From Whalleya microplaca (lineage: Eukaryota; Ascomycota; Sordariomycetes; Xylariales; Xylariaceae), in contig MU385740.1 in the NCBI GenBank assembly GCA_022497155.1, positions 248,001-312,000 of the forward strand: a DNA stretch of 64,000 nucleotides. The letters are read 5' to 3'. This document shows positions 1 through 11,122 of the stretch, piece after piece. The notes below the pieces were generated by a model. That model saw nothing but the letters and a program-made list of their open reading frames with translations. It did no database searches and had not been told where the DNA came from. A program made the position numbers and the translations under genes. Numbering within the stretch: the first letter of the stretch is position 1; every line of letters begins with the position of its first letter.

Positions 1-599
1 TACAGGCACTAGCTGACAATCAAATGCTTAGAAATACCATGTGATCAGAGCCTCAACACACCACGTTCAAATTGAAGTCACAATATGCCTATTTTCCAGG
101 GCCAAGTCATGTGATTGTACAGACATTGATTGTACCTTTCCCCTACCGAAATATAAAAGCACTGATCTTTTTCGATGATTCAAGCTCTTCTTCGCCGTCC
201 ACCTCGGCTTCCTCATTCCTTCCCAATTACAAAACTTTTTTTCCAAAATTCTTTTTTCTTACTTTGGCTCCTTGCCATCTCACTCCACCCAAATTACTTG
301 AACAAGGGATTACAGAAGCTAGTCATAGGCTACATATATACCTTCTGCTCTGTTCAACCATACAAAGTTGATTTCATCACTCACCCGTCACACCATCTTC
401 ACACTGCCACTAATCTTGTGCACTCAACTCTCAATCATCCAATATGTATAGGATCAGGCTGATCTAGCAGCTGTGTCTAACTACCAGCCCAAACTTTCCT
501 CCAAACTACCATTGCCATACTAAATCCGGGAAGATAAGAGAATCTCCATACTCGGCAAGCTAAGTATGGCTGTCGTGTCATCATACCAGACAACTTGAC
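1..599. other. Gene-free left edge
   Basis: No convincing gene is seen. The only open frames are short, overlapping, low-complexity and rich in Ser, Phe and Leu, as expected from the pyrimidine-rich DNA here. They have no recognisable domain. Confidence 0.5.
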
Positions 600-741
600 A
601 CGAACGAGGAAACAGAGGCTACAACATGAACCAAGTGCGCTTTTTGGAGAAGCACTTCTTCGATCTTCTCGCTTATACTGAGGTCAATGGCAAGCATCCC
701 ACGACACATCAATTGACACATCTATCCCAACACCCCGATGG

Positions 742-1230
742 ATGCTACCGGCCAAGTCAACCAGGCCTCCCGTGCCCATAACCAGGTCGTTTCACCCGTG
801 GCAGCTAAACCCCATCAATTTCTACTGGGCCGCCCGCGAATTATGGTCCGACTTCGGGGCCTGTCGAAAGCTCGTACGCGAGTTTCTACGTACCCTCTGT
901 GTGAAAAGAGGCATGCAGACCCCACTCATCATGCCGGACGGCAGCGTGTAGACCCCGGGCGACGAGCTCCCGGGCGCCTCGTTCAAGATCCAACACGTAC
1001 AACTTACTTCCGACGACCAGTCGATATACAACAACTTGCACGAAGACCAGAAAAGAAAGCTGTACTGCCCTGTGGAACCCACCCAGAAGGCTGGTGAGCT
1101 GACTAAGCTCTTCCGGATGTAGTCGACTCTGCCATGTGAGTATTATAATCTCGCACATAAAGATTACCCCTAATTTGAGCAGACTAGGTCGACGATTCCA
1201 AACGAGAAGAATTACCGAGTACAACGGGTA
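742..1230 (+). pseudogene. Decayed gene, paralogue of the broken gene at 2863-3652
   Basis: One reading frame runs from about 742 to 1135 and is interrupted by in-frame TAG codons at 949-951 and near 1120. It ends at a GT-AG intron (1136-1187) whose position and sequence resemble the intron of the broken gene at 2.9-3.65 kb. Both copies carry the block G-E-L-T-K-L-F just before the intron; the DNA there matches at 21 of 22 positions (1093-1114 versus 3280-3301). The stretch with residues MQTPLIMPDGSV followed by TPGDELPGASF reads like genuine protein, loosely reminiscent of SNF2-type helicase linkers, but that resemblance is from memory and weak. Function of the ancestor is unknown. Two stops make a functional product unlikely. 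Confidence 0.5.
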
Positions 1231-2862
1231 AATTTGCGGGAAACCGATGCCATAGATATCGCTTTGTGTAGAATTCAGCGAGAAAATCGAGTCTGAAATC
1301 TAGAAAGCTCTATTTATATCATTAGAAGCAAATCCGTGAATGACAGGGACTATACCTGGATATACTTACTAGACATGAATGCCTGACCACTACCTTAGAG
1401 GCTAGATGTGTAGCTGAGAATAGGTGCCCAAGGTAGTAGACGATGTTGATGCTTTCAAGACCTTGTCAATTATTTATATCTGCCTAAGCTCCACAATAAC
1501 ATCTCCTCCACTGCTTTAGTCTTAGATACATTGCGACATTTATTGTCAGGTATCTCTATGGTGGTGAGAGACTATATCTAAGTACTGATGCACGTACATT
1601 CAAGAACTGATAACTGGTGGTCCGAGCGCCCAGATGACTTGACATTCAATATAGACCTTAAACTTTTCACAGCCCTATCTCTTCAAATGATGCGAAGATT
1701 GAATATTAGGAACAATCGTGTTTGCTCGAGTTTGCTTTACATTCAAAGTGTAGCAATCAATGTCTAGCTATATGAAGGCGTGATGAATGCATTTGTAGCA
1801 GGTAGTATTTATCGTATACTGTCCCACTACTCTTGCTACAACTAACCTGATTGGTTGAAATACGTTGAAACTTGAGTCTATCCAGAACATTATTGGCAGT
1901 ATATAACATTGGAACGGAACCCAGAATCATATCCGAAATACCTTGTGCAACCCTGCTTCTCTTGATTCATGAAGTCTTTTTTTATTTGTAGATAGGAACC
2001 TTTATTACCTCGCTTTGGCTTACCAGTCTCGATAGGGAGTACATATTATAGCAGTAGTTCGGCAGGATTTAGTAAAACATCATTGCAGGGAACTGTTTAA
2101 CCGAATGTATGCATCTGCTCTGTAAGTACTCATTTTCTTAGGTCTAGCAAGATGATTCTCATGTTGTATAGCTAGGCAGTCGCTCAGAAGTCTTCAAGTG
2201 TACCTTCGATTGTACCAACAGTCAGCGCAGCTCAATTCTCAGTGAGGTATAAAGCTTACCTTGCAGAACCCCGCCTTATTTATACCTCTATCTTGCTTCA
2301 TAGATATCGTGACCCAGGTAATTGGCCTCCGCCACAGTGTGCATTGGCTGTATATTTGCTCCGGTTACGGTGGAAAGAAGTCTGTAGTAGTTGGCAACTA
2401 CACGGTGCAACAAGCAAACTAGTATTTTAAACCTGAACACAATACCTCGGTACATCTGAATAAAAATCACTATTGTTTCCTTTTTGACCACCAACCCATT
2501 GTTCGAGCTGGTCAGTGCCACCTCCTCCCTTTCTGAATAATCCAAGAAACATATATGTAGTGGTTTCACCTTTTCAACCTCTTCTTGACCAACCACCTTC
2601 ATCTTCTCTGATTCTCATTAGTCACGAAGACTTCATCTTTTCTTCGTCTACCAGATACAAATCATCTCTAGTAGACCTAGAAATACTTCCATAACCACAA
2701 GACCTTCTATCCGAGTGTCTCCCTAGCACGAAAAGGGCCGTCTCACCGTCTATTCACTTGTCATCATCTTGACATCCTCCTTACACTCTCTCGTCTTCCC
2801 ATCTAAAAACCTATATATACTTGTCCTTGAAAACGAAGACTACGTTACAGGCCATCGCAACA
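1231..2862. other. Gene-free spacer between two related broken genes
   Basis: AT-rich DNA with only short, unrecognisable open frames on both strands. The last 200 bases before 2863 are pyrimidine-rich, compatible with a former promoter and leader of the next broken gene. No RNA gene or inverted-repeat element was noticed. Confidence 0.4.
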
Positions 2863-3652
2863 ATGCCTTCTACACAAGTACGCCACCAGGAATTCGCCCC
2901 TCCAGCTTTCGCAATGAAGCTTCACCAGCATCGTGTTGCCTTTGATCACCTAGACAGAGGCCACATGGCCGGTAGCCGAGGGAAACCTGGGAGTGCTCAG
3001 CTGGCGCAGTTACCGACCACTATTTCGTCAAACGCGCAACAGCATACCAGCACCAATGGCACGGATGAAGGGTGCTTCTAGGAGAAGCCCTTCAACCGCG
3101 ACGCGGACCCGAGGACAGTCCGAGATCCAGAGCGGAGATTCCTGCATGTGGACGACAACGGACATAGCATTCTACAGCCGCCTCCAGGCTTGGGCCAGCA
3201 AGCCATTAACCTTACCGAGGCCAGCCATCAGCCTAAGCCTGAGCCACATCCCAAGCTTCAGCATGCGGGCCAGGAAGTCGGTGAGCTGACGAAGCTCTTC
3301 CAAGCCGAGAAGGAGAAGGACAAAGCACGTCACTCTCAAATTGATGACTCATGCGTTGACTCATGCGCTGTGTGAGTACTATAACTCATCCTCAAAAGAT
3401 TGTGACTAACTTTTGACCACTAGGACTAGCGATTCTGAGTCAGAGGACTTATCGCCAAGAGACGCTGCGGTGGCGGTCGAATATCAACGCCAAAGACGAA
3501 CTCAACAGTCAGTATCCAGATACGATGTGATGGAGCAACTGAGAAGGGAGGGGATCGTTTATCGACCAGAGACGTCCTACATGTCGCCGGACCTCGACCT
3601 TAAATATGTCAATTGGGACTGGTACGCCTGGGATAACACATCCCACTTCTGA
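2863..3652 (+). pseudogene. Two-exon gene broken by one in-frame TAG
   Basis: ATG at 2863 opens a frame that runs through 3371, is joined by a 52-nt GT-AG intron (3372-3423) and continues in frame to a stop at 3650-3652. The total is 246 codons, with a single TAG at codon 73 (3079-3081). Everything after the stop is still open and protein-like: a Pro/Gln-rich middle, the G-E-L-T-K-L-F block, a Lys/Glu-rich segment, then an acidic S-D-S-E-S-E-D tract and an aromatic C-terminus. A CAG or TGG to TAG change would explain the break and fits repeat-induced mutation. An unusual 204-nt intron starting at 2878 could skip the stop in frame, but its donor is poor. No family is recognised. A paralogous decayed copy lies at about 742-1230. 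Confidence 0.5.
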
Positions 3653-4088
3653 TTATTCGGCAGATGGGAAAGCAGTCTGGCGAATCCTCTGATAACGGGA
3701 GACTTAAGTGGCGCGGGTTGGTTAATGCTTGTAACCGCAGGCTATGACTTGAGGGCGTAAAGCAGCCCATTATATAAATGCCGGCATGAATATAAAGTAT
3801 TCAGGGCACATATAATCGCGTATATCTAGTACCACCTGTGAGGAAAATCTCTTTTCGGGTAGAGTCGCGTACATATGTTGGCGGTTAGGACTCGGTACTA
3901 CTGATAGGCGGCTACATCTAGATCTGCTGGCTAAGCATAGATATAACAATGACACCTGACGAACCTGACCTTCACATTAGAGTAATGTGATATAAGTTAC
4001 TCAAGTCAATATGAATAGTGCTGTCGTGTATCGATCCTGACTCGTCTTTAGTAACTCAGGCATGTAGTTTGTCGTAGATGATGCTACG
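3653..4088. other. Gene-free stretch up to the solo LTR
   Basis: AT-rich DNA without a supportable gene on either strand. It ends at the 5-bp target duplication of the LTR that begins at 4094. Confidence 0.4.
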
Positions 4089-4428
4089 GGTCCTGTCACA
4101 CGGCTATTGGAGCCAAGACCTGTTGGAAGCTATACGAGATGCAGGAAAGCTGCACGAGTACATATATTGGGTACTGTTGGATGTTATTCGATACTGTTGG
4201 AATGTATGACTACCTAACAAAAGGTATGATTACCAGACGGCGGCTATGTCGGCAACAGACTAGATACGTACCAGGAATACGTACCGCGGCATCAGGTCTA
4301 TAAAAACCTGTCGCCGAACCTCAGACATAGATTGAAACTTAGAACCATAAGCACCCTCAGAGGGCCTAGAGAATTATTACTGAATTGAATATTTCCAAGC
4401 CCTGAATTACAGCCCTTGTCACAGGTCC
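4089..4428 (+). mobile_element. Solo LTR, 330 bp, with 5-bp target duplication
   Basis: The element at 4094-4423 starts TGTCACACGG and ends CCTTGTCACA, the TG...CA ends of retrotransposon LTRs. It is flanked by GGTCC on both sides (4089-4093 and 4424-4428), the 5-bp duplication expected of integrase-mediated insertion. A second copy with its own different duplication lies at 36210-36540. No internal coding region is present, so this is a solo LTR left by LTR-LTR recombination. The strand given is simply the orientation read. This copy has the higher GC content of the two. Confidence 0.9.
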
Positions 4429-7400
4429 CAAGGACTGATAGTCAGCCAATTATATCCACTTCGGCTTCTTGATACCTTCATCCTCGATCTTATAGCGAAA
4501 CATGTTCCCATAATGGTATGCAGCTTGCGTACATGATATAGCGCCACTCGTCTTTATTTTCCCATCATATATGACTACCGGAGTCCGCCGCTCCCTGTAA
4601 ATGCCTGCTGATCAATTCCACATGTGATGATGAGTGAAACACTCCAGCAACAAGAGGAGGGTAATGAAAAACACCATTGCAAGAATTTGAAGTTGTACTC
4701 TCTTGTATAAGCGACTTATTGTAGAAATTTCCTTGTTTCTTCGGTAGCTAGTTGCCACCCACCTTAAGGCCCGTGTTGCCACCCCTTGTTGAGAACTGAC
4801 TACTATCGTACTCATGAGCCTGTCAATATGGGACAAAGTAACGAGGAGTATAGTGACTTGACTAGTGTAAGGTGAAGCTATAGCAAGGTGGCAGAGCCCT
4901 TATATATACATGTGTAGGCCGCGGCCATACATAGGCCCGTACCATCATCAGTCCTATAGGGCGTATCTTAACAGGACCCCCCTCCCAATAATATTGCTGT
5001 ATCAGGTCAGTTCTAATAAGAAATCCTTCCTTAGGTCTACCTAACTAGAGCGCTAATAGGGTACGTAGGCAATTCAGAGGGTTTAGGGGTAAGTTTAAGG
5101 GTTACTTTAATGGATAACTAATCAAGTCGAGTTATAAATATTGCTAATTTGAATCTTTTTTTTTTTTTTCAAATCAACTCACAGACTGTCACCTGCTATG
5201 TTATCGACTTATATCTGGTATCAATAATATAAACTCCCTATAATTGAAGTCAGGTCTTCTCAAGTGAATAATGCAGACAACTTATTGGGCTTTGATCTCA
5301 GCTGAGGCGCCTGAGTGGGTGAAGATGGTCATCGAGAGAGAAAGAAGTCTTCCCAGTTCAAAGTGTAGAATATTATTAAAGAACAATTACGTGGTAGTAT
5401 CTCAAAGACGAACATCTATCTACGGCCGGGGATTTGTTTTCCACGAGAGAAAGAGTAGATAGAAACATTAAAGATGGCAGTATCCGCTATGTCAACTTCT
5501 TGTTTGACTGGTTCGATTTACATAATGAATGAGCCCATGAGACCTAGGCTAAACTTGAAATCATTGTCGCGAACGAGGAAATGTTATTGCAATAGTGGCT
5601 TGGGTGTGTATGTAGTTGAATATCGTACCGGGTCAACCGTTATCTACGCCATGTATCTATAAACATGGTCCTAAACTTAACCACATTGTCTACAATAGAA
5701 CATGGAAGATCTATTTCTCATATCAAGACTTTGAACAGTGCATCTGTCTAAACTGGGCACACCTTGGTGGCCCTGTTTTCGAACAGGTGGACGATTCACA
5801 GCTAAGCTCTGCTAGGATGGGATAAGCGTCACGATATTTATCTGTTGCAATCACTAGGTCATTTGTGATGATCTGATCGGGCTGTCTGAACTACTATGAG
5901 GAATTTCAGCATAAACGTTAATGCATAGTAGCCTGATCTGTTTCAACATGAAGTAAGTTCCTGGCGGCAGAGCCGGCATATGTATTGAGAAGACAGTACC
6001 AGTCAGCTGAGTATGTACGGTGTATGTACATACCTTATTCGAGTATAGCACAGTAGGCTCTAAACACGAGCATCTGGGGCCGAGGCGAAGGAAGCGGGGT
6101 TGAGACAGGTTCGTTAGGACTTTAACTGCTTGGGAAGATCTCCCAAACACGATTATCCCGATTTTCACGATCAACCTCAGATTCTCTCGCAGGGTGCTGT
6201 TTCAATATACTCCGAAAGTCATGCGGACTCCGATTTTTCGGGCAGTAAGCCACCCAGATGTCGTAAGCCGTCGAAGTTCTGAAGTCGCCGAGTCGTAAAA
6301 GAACCCCCCCAATGGGTCTCGTTGGGCCTCTCGCACCTGATTGGTTCCAACTTCAGGGGACAGGACGAGACGGACGGACAGCAATTGGCCGATCGCACGT
6401 ATCTGGCCAGGGCCGGGAGCTAAGGATTCGCAAAATGCGACGCTGGGATCCAAGCTCCAGAGAGCTCCCCTGTCAGGCGAAGCTCTTCACAGCTTAGCTT
6501 TTAGCGTAGCAACTCGTGACACCGCGAGCAGACAGGGATGTGAATGGCTGCATGCAGCGTGGGCTGTTTACAACACGACGCGATGGCGGTTGTTTACTTG
6601 CTCGATAACCCCTCACCTCCGCATCTCGGGGCAGCTTATCCCTTGTTGAATATCAAACGGGATCCTGCAGGCTGGATGCAGGTTGAATCACACACAGTTG
6701 TATTGAACGACTCTAGTGGCCTGTAAGACGGAGTTGAATGGAGAATGGCATTATTGATTGCTTAAAGATGCCCGCTTATTTTAGTCGCCAATGTCGAGGA
6801 TTGATTGCGTTGGTGGCGTGAGGTTGTAGGACTGGGATTACCTAGTCAGGAAATCCAATTGGGTGATGCGACAGCTGAGCTCTTTGAAGGTCTCACCACA
6901 CAGCCGCCTCGAAAGTCCGGCCCTGCCGCACCAGCGATAAGGATTCAAGCCGAGAGGGCGATTTGGCTCTCTTATTGGCCGCTCGAAACGGCGCATATGC
7001 TAACTTTCCTGTCAATGCAAGTCATTTTTGAAGCGGTCACCAAGGCTAAATAAACTAGACATAAAAGATATGTAAACAATCAACAGCATCGAGATCCCGA
7101 ACTTTCGGATCTGGTTTCCAAGCGGAATTGGTTCTCCTAGAACATGCAGGTGTTTCTAGGGCGCTTCCTTGATAGGGTATCTGGGTAGGTAACCAGGCGC
7201 ATTGGTGCGAAGCCGTCCAGGGAACTATGACGATGATTTGTCGCGCCTGTGCCTGACGCGATGAAGATCCCACCTTGGTAACCGGGTGGCAGCTGCTGGA
7301 AAGGGATAGGTGAACGTGCGGATGACGTCTATCCTGAACCAGAAGATCGGAACTATTCACGCGAGATCGTTGATGATCAGTTCACGCAATTTTTTCCTGT

Positions 7401-10400
7401 TCCTATTTCTGTCTCAATTTTGAAAAGCCGCCGAAGGGAGCTGTCAAACTTTTATTTAATAAGAAGTAAGGACTTCCTTCGCCCTGGTTTGAAAGTGGTC
7501 GACTTCTAGCCCGGGTTTCACTCATCTTTAATAAGCCGCCTGGCCGCCCTGGCCGCGTGGTTCTCAGCCCTGGTTTACCTTGTCGAGACCCTTCTAGTGC
7601 TTCTTAACACCAGCCAAATAACCTCAAGGTTAAAAAATGAAAAGAAAAATTATTCTCCGAATGAGGCTCAGCTCGGGACCTGAATTCATCGCTGCTGCCC
7701 TTTCAGCATAGTCCCTTAATAGCACTTAGACAAGTTAAGATGATATATCAAACTTTTGAAATTGAACAATGGGGCTTGCGCTTATGAGCTCCAATCATCG
7801 TGGGACACGATGCGTCTCAAGGACCAACAACAATCGTAGCCGCTGGCCAATGCTGAATTTGTTGAAATAAAATTTTACACAGTTCGAAAAGTAACAAGAT
7901 GTTGCAGTGCACGCTCATCCATGCCCTTAACTTGCTAGGGGGTTGCTTACTACCATAGCAACCGTGAAAGAAGAAACCCCAGAGCATCCTTGAGCCAACT
8001 CAGCTATACACTAGGGAATTGGAGCAACTCGTGGTAATCATGCAGAAACATATACCAAACCATAACATGGCTTTTTATATCCTCAAGAATTGAGCTTTTA
8101 AGGATGGAGAAAATCCGGGGTAGCATATTGCTGGCCACATATTGCGCCGGTGGGCTGGTCAAGAAGTTGGTGTTGAACTGCCGGCCGGCCAACAAGCTGA
8201 CCGGAGAATCAGCCCTGTAAAGAAAAGCTCGGGCCACCTGGTCCCTACCCCTTAAGGCCGTAGGCCATATCCGTTTGTGAACAAATGCCAGCTCAATCCA
8301 CCACCGACAAGGCCCCGGCAACTATCGCAAAAGGCGGACCCTCGAGGAAAGGATAAGACACTGTCGATATTCATACAATTTCGCAGACACGTGCTAGTAA
8401 TTTTGGGTTAAGACAGCCCCATTCCTAGCCTGCTGGAAAAGGCGACTATCATCGCCATTTCCGTGCCCACAGTTCAGCTGGGTTCGAGACAAGCAAGACT
8501 CTTCAGCACGGCCCGGTGAAGAAGCACATTGGAGCTGGAATGATGAGAGCCATGACAACATTAGCCGGGACGGGTGCGGCATCGCTTAGAAGGCCTATGG
8601 GAGGCAGAGCACACGATTCTTGATTTGACGGAAGACGATGCCCGGTTGGCGAGACTTTCGAAACATCCGCTTGAATGGCTTCGTCTCAGCCGCCAAAAAC
8701 CCCTGTAGGCACACCAGGGCTGATAGCCAAAGGACCAGGACGATTCAATGGGCCCTCTTATTGAAGAGGAACTGGTGCTGACCAGGGTGTTTCCTAATGC
8801 GGACCACCACCGGCAACGAACATGCTGCTCGGCGTTTGAAGCTCTCAGCAATGGATGCATAACTCGAATCGTCTGCCAGTGCGCCCATTTATTAAGACGA
8901 TATTCGGGCCAAGAATTCAGGATGCTACTGCGCAGGCTGCGTAGAGTCGGTAGTCAAGACAGAAGCATAAAAAATGTCCGATATACAGGGTACTAGGTAG
9001 GTATGCAAGTAAGGAGTCTTCAAACACAGCTACATGATGAGGCATCTAGATCTACAATTTGCAAGAAAACGTCGTATTCTATCTAAGCTGTAGGGATAGC
9101 TGTAAGGATAGGTTGGCAATGTTGAAACGAGGCCAAAGGCATCAGATATGAAGATGGCCGGGAGACCGTATGCCTTTAAGTTTTGAGAAAGAATGGCAAT
9201 GACGCTTTTGTAAGCCGGAGCGTGGTGATGGGTCGTGGTGATGGATCGTGGACGGGAAGAGGTAATTATAGGGTCTCGATTCACTTAGACGAAAATATTC
9301 GCCTTGTCTCTGATGGGGGATGGTCCAGAGACTCGACATAGAACATGTCTTAGCTGACCTCGATGGCTCACTTGATCCGGCAACGGGCTCAAGCTTGTGG
9401 CTTCATGATGTCCTACTTTGGTAGTGTATGGTAGTGTAGCAAGCTATTTCCAATATCTTGTATTTGGTTGATCTTTTGCTCCATGCATGACATGCTATGC
9501 TGCATCCTGATTCGTATTTGTTGTGTGCTACTAAGAATAAACTGCACAGTACAGTACCGAATATCTGCCAGGTCTGCCTTATGAATCTTCAACAACCAAT
9601 TCATGTCAGTTCATGTATGTACATAGTAGCCCAACTCTTTGGTGAAAATGACTGAAAATTACGGGCTTTTCACCGCCTGGCACCCAGTACATGTACATAC
9701 TATTGGGTACGATGATGTAACCAACGTGCACACCACTGCCTGCTGCCAGCGTAGCTGTTAGCGGTTAACTAGCGCCTATTGGGATAAATGGACCCTTGCG
9801 TGGGCTTGGCGGTTGGCAGCGATGGGCAAAACCCCGGGCTAGCGTGCTGGAATTACCCTTTTCAGCAGGCGACGACCTGGCCAACGGCGTGCACCCACTG
9901 AATTGCCCTGGAGACGAAATTTACTTACCTAGTGCAGGTACCCAGTGGGCACTTACACACGCTGTCCACACGCTGTCCACACGCTGTCCGGTATAATAGG
10001 CCCTGGGATTGGGCGCGCACGGTGTCGTTACCTCGCAACAACCGCCATAGGTGAAACTCCACACCTTGGGTTTTGCGAAGGAACAAAAAGCATCAATTCC
10101 CCTCCATCGCTCCAATGTCTCTCTTCTTTCCTGCTGCAGACGACCCGTGAAGTCGAAGTCGAACTCCTCCTCAACGCAACAGGTGCCGCCTTTTCTCGAC
10201 AAGCTCAGACACGTCTTGGGGAATAGACGTTGTTCGGCATAGCATAGCGAAGTGTCCGTGTCCCTCGTGGTATAACTGTTCATCGGCGTCATCTACATCT
10301 ACATCTGCTTCTTCCTCTGATAGTTTCCTCCGATAGACTGGACTGGAGCTGACAGACAGATTCAAGTATCGACGATTTGACTGGCCAATTGAATTACCTA

Positions 10401-10464
10401 ATCACCGCCCGGGGAACTGTCAATTGACCTTCGGATGTTCCATAGGAAAGCGGCACGCCGTATC
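4429..10464. other. Six-kilobase gene-poor region
   Basis: No gene could be supported here. There is a poly-T run near 5157-5170. GC-richer segments at about 6.2-7.4 kb and 8.0-8.9 kb have open frames of 60-110 codons on both strands, but none has a recognisable domain, a continuous splice structure or a clear start, and they overlap one another. They may be remnants of genes or long transcribed leaders. A 15-bp word at 4870-4884 recurs exactly at 18767-18781. Confidence 0.4.
9957..9989 (+). repeat. Three tandem copies of an 11-bp unit
   Basis: The unit CACACGCTGTC is repeated three times without change, about 1.1 kb upstream of the cdc25/nimT start codon. It may be a neutral microsatellite-like repeat or a reiterated protein-binding site in the distal promoter. 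Confidence 0.8.
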
Positions 10465-10545
10465 ATACCTTCTTCTCTACTCTCTTCCTTCCATCCAATC
10501 AGCACTCTTCCCTCCCTCACTCACATCCTTCCTTCACGGGGACAA
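10465..10545 (+). promoter_or_regulatory. CT-rich core promoter with CCAAT box, probably of cdc25/nimT
   Basis: A pyrimidine-rich tract of about 80 bases contains a CCAAT pentamer at 10495-10499. CT-rich blocks ahead of transcription starts and CCAAT sites bound by the HAP complex are established features of Aspergillus-type promoters. The assignment to the phosphatase gene 600 bases downstream is an inference from position and from the absence of other genes. Confidence 0.4.
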
Positions 10546-10720
10546 ATAGTCTTTTATTAGGCAAGGCCTGCCTTAATAATACCTCTTCGGACAGCATCTG
10601 GAAGCTCAATAAGCTGGGAGCTTGGGTAACCTTGTGTTTGTATCTTGTAATTCGACATCTGCAATTGCCGATTCAACCCGACCACTGTCAACCTCAAATC
10701 TCTCCGTCAACCGACCTACT

Positions 10721-10760
10721 CCAGCAACAGCCAGCAACAGCCAGCAACAGCCAGCAACAG
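10721..10760 (+). repeat. Four tandem copies of a 10-bp unit in the cdc25 leader
   Basis: CCAGCAACAG is repeated four times exactly, followed by looser copies of the CAGCAAC motif and then by several ACCTGC-type repeats to about 10830. The block probably lies in the long 5' untranslated leader of the phosphatase gene and would make an unstructured CA-rich RNA. Confidence 0.8.
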
Positions 10761-11122
10761 CCATCTCCAGCAACGGCGCACAGCAACAGGCACACCTGCA
10801 CACCTGCCCACCTGCAAACCTGCATACCTCTGGTTTTTATATTCTCAAACAACGCCTTGACACTGTTCATTTTTTTCAGGGTCGGCTATCAATTGCATAA
10901 GACACACATCCAAGGGACACAGTCAAAGGGAGACTTGCGAGAGTTCTTTTCTGGGTGACAGCCTCTTTATATACACCAGCAGGGGAAGCATTCATTAATT
11001 GTGATAACATCCTCCAATCGTTTAATACACACATGGTCGGATTGCATTTCTCAAATAGGCATTGAGGAGTAGTGTTATTACCATACACCCTCCCCATCTG
11101 ATCTACCTTCACATTCAACACC

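Noticed and set aside
738..1097. 119-codon plus-strand frame overlapping the decayed gene
   Set aside because: The protein-like signal and the similarity to the second broken gene are in the neighbouring frame, which carries the stops.
9957..10830. Possible CRISPR-like array
   Set aside because: The repeats are contiguous 10-11 bp units without spacers, in eukaryotic DNA; they are simple tandem repeats.
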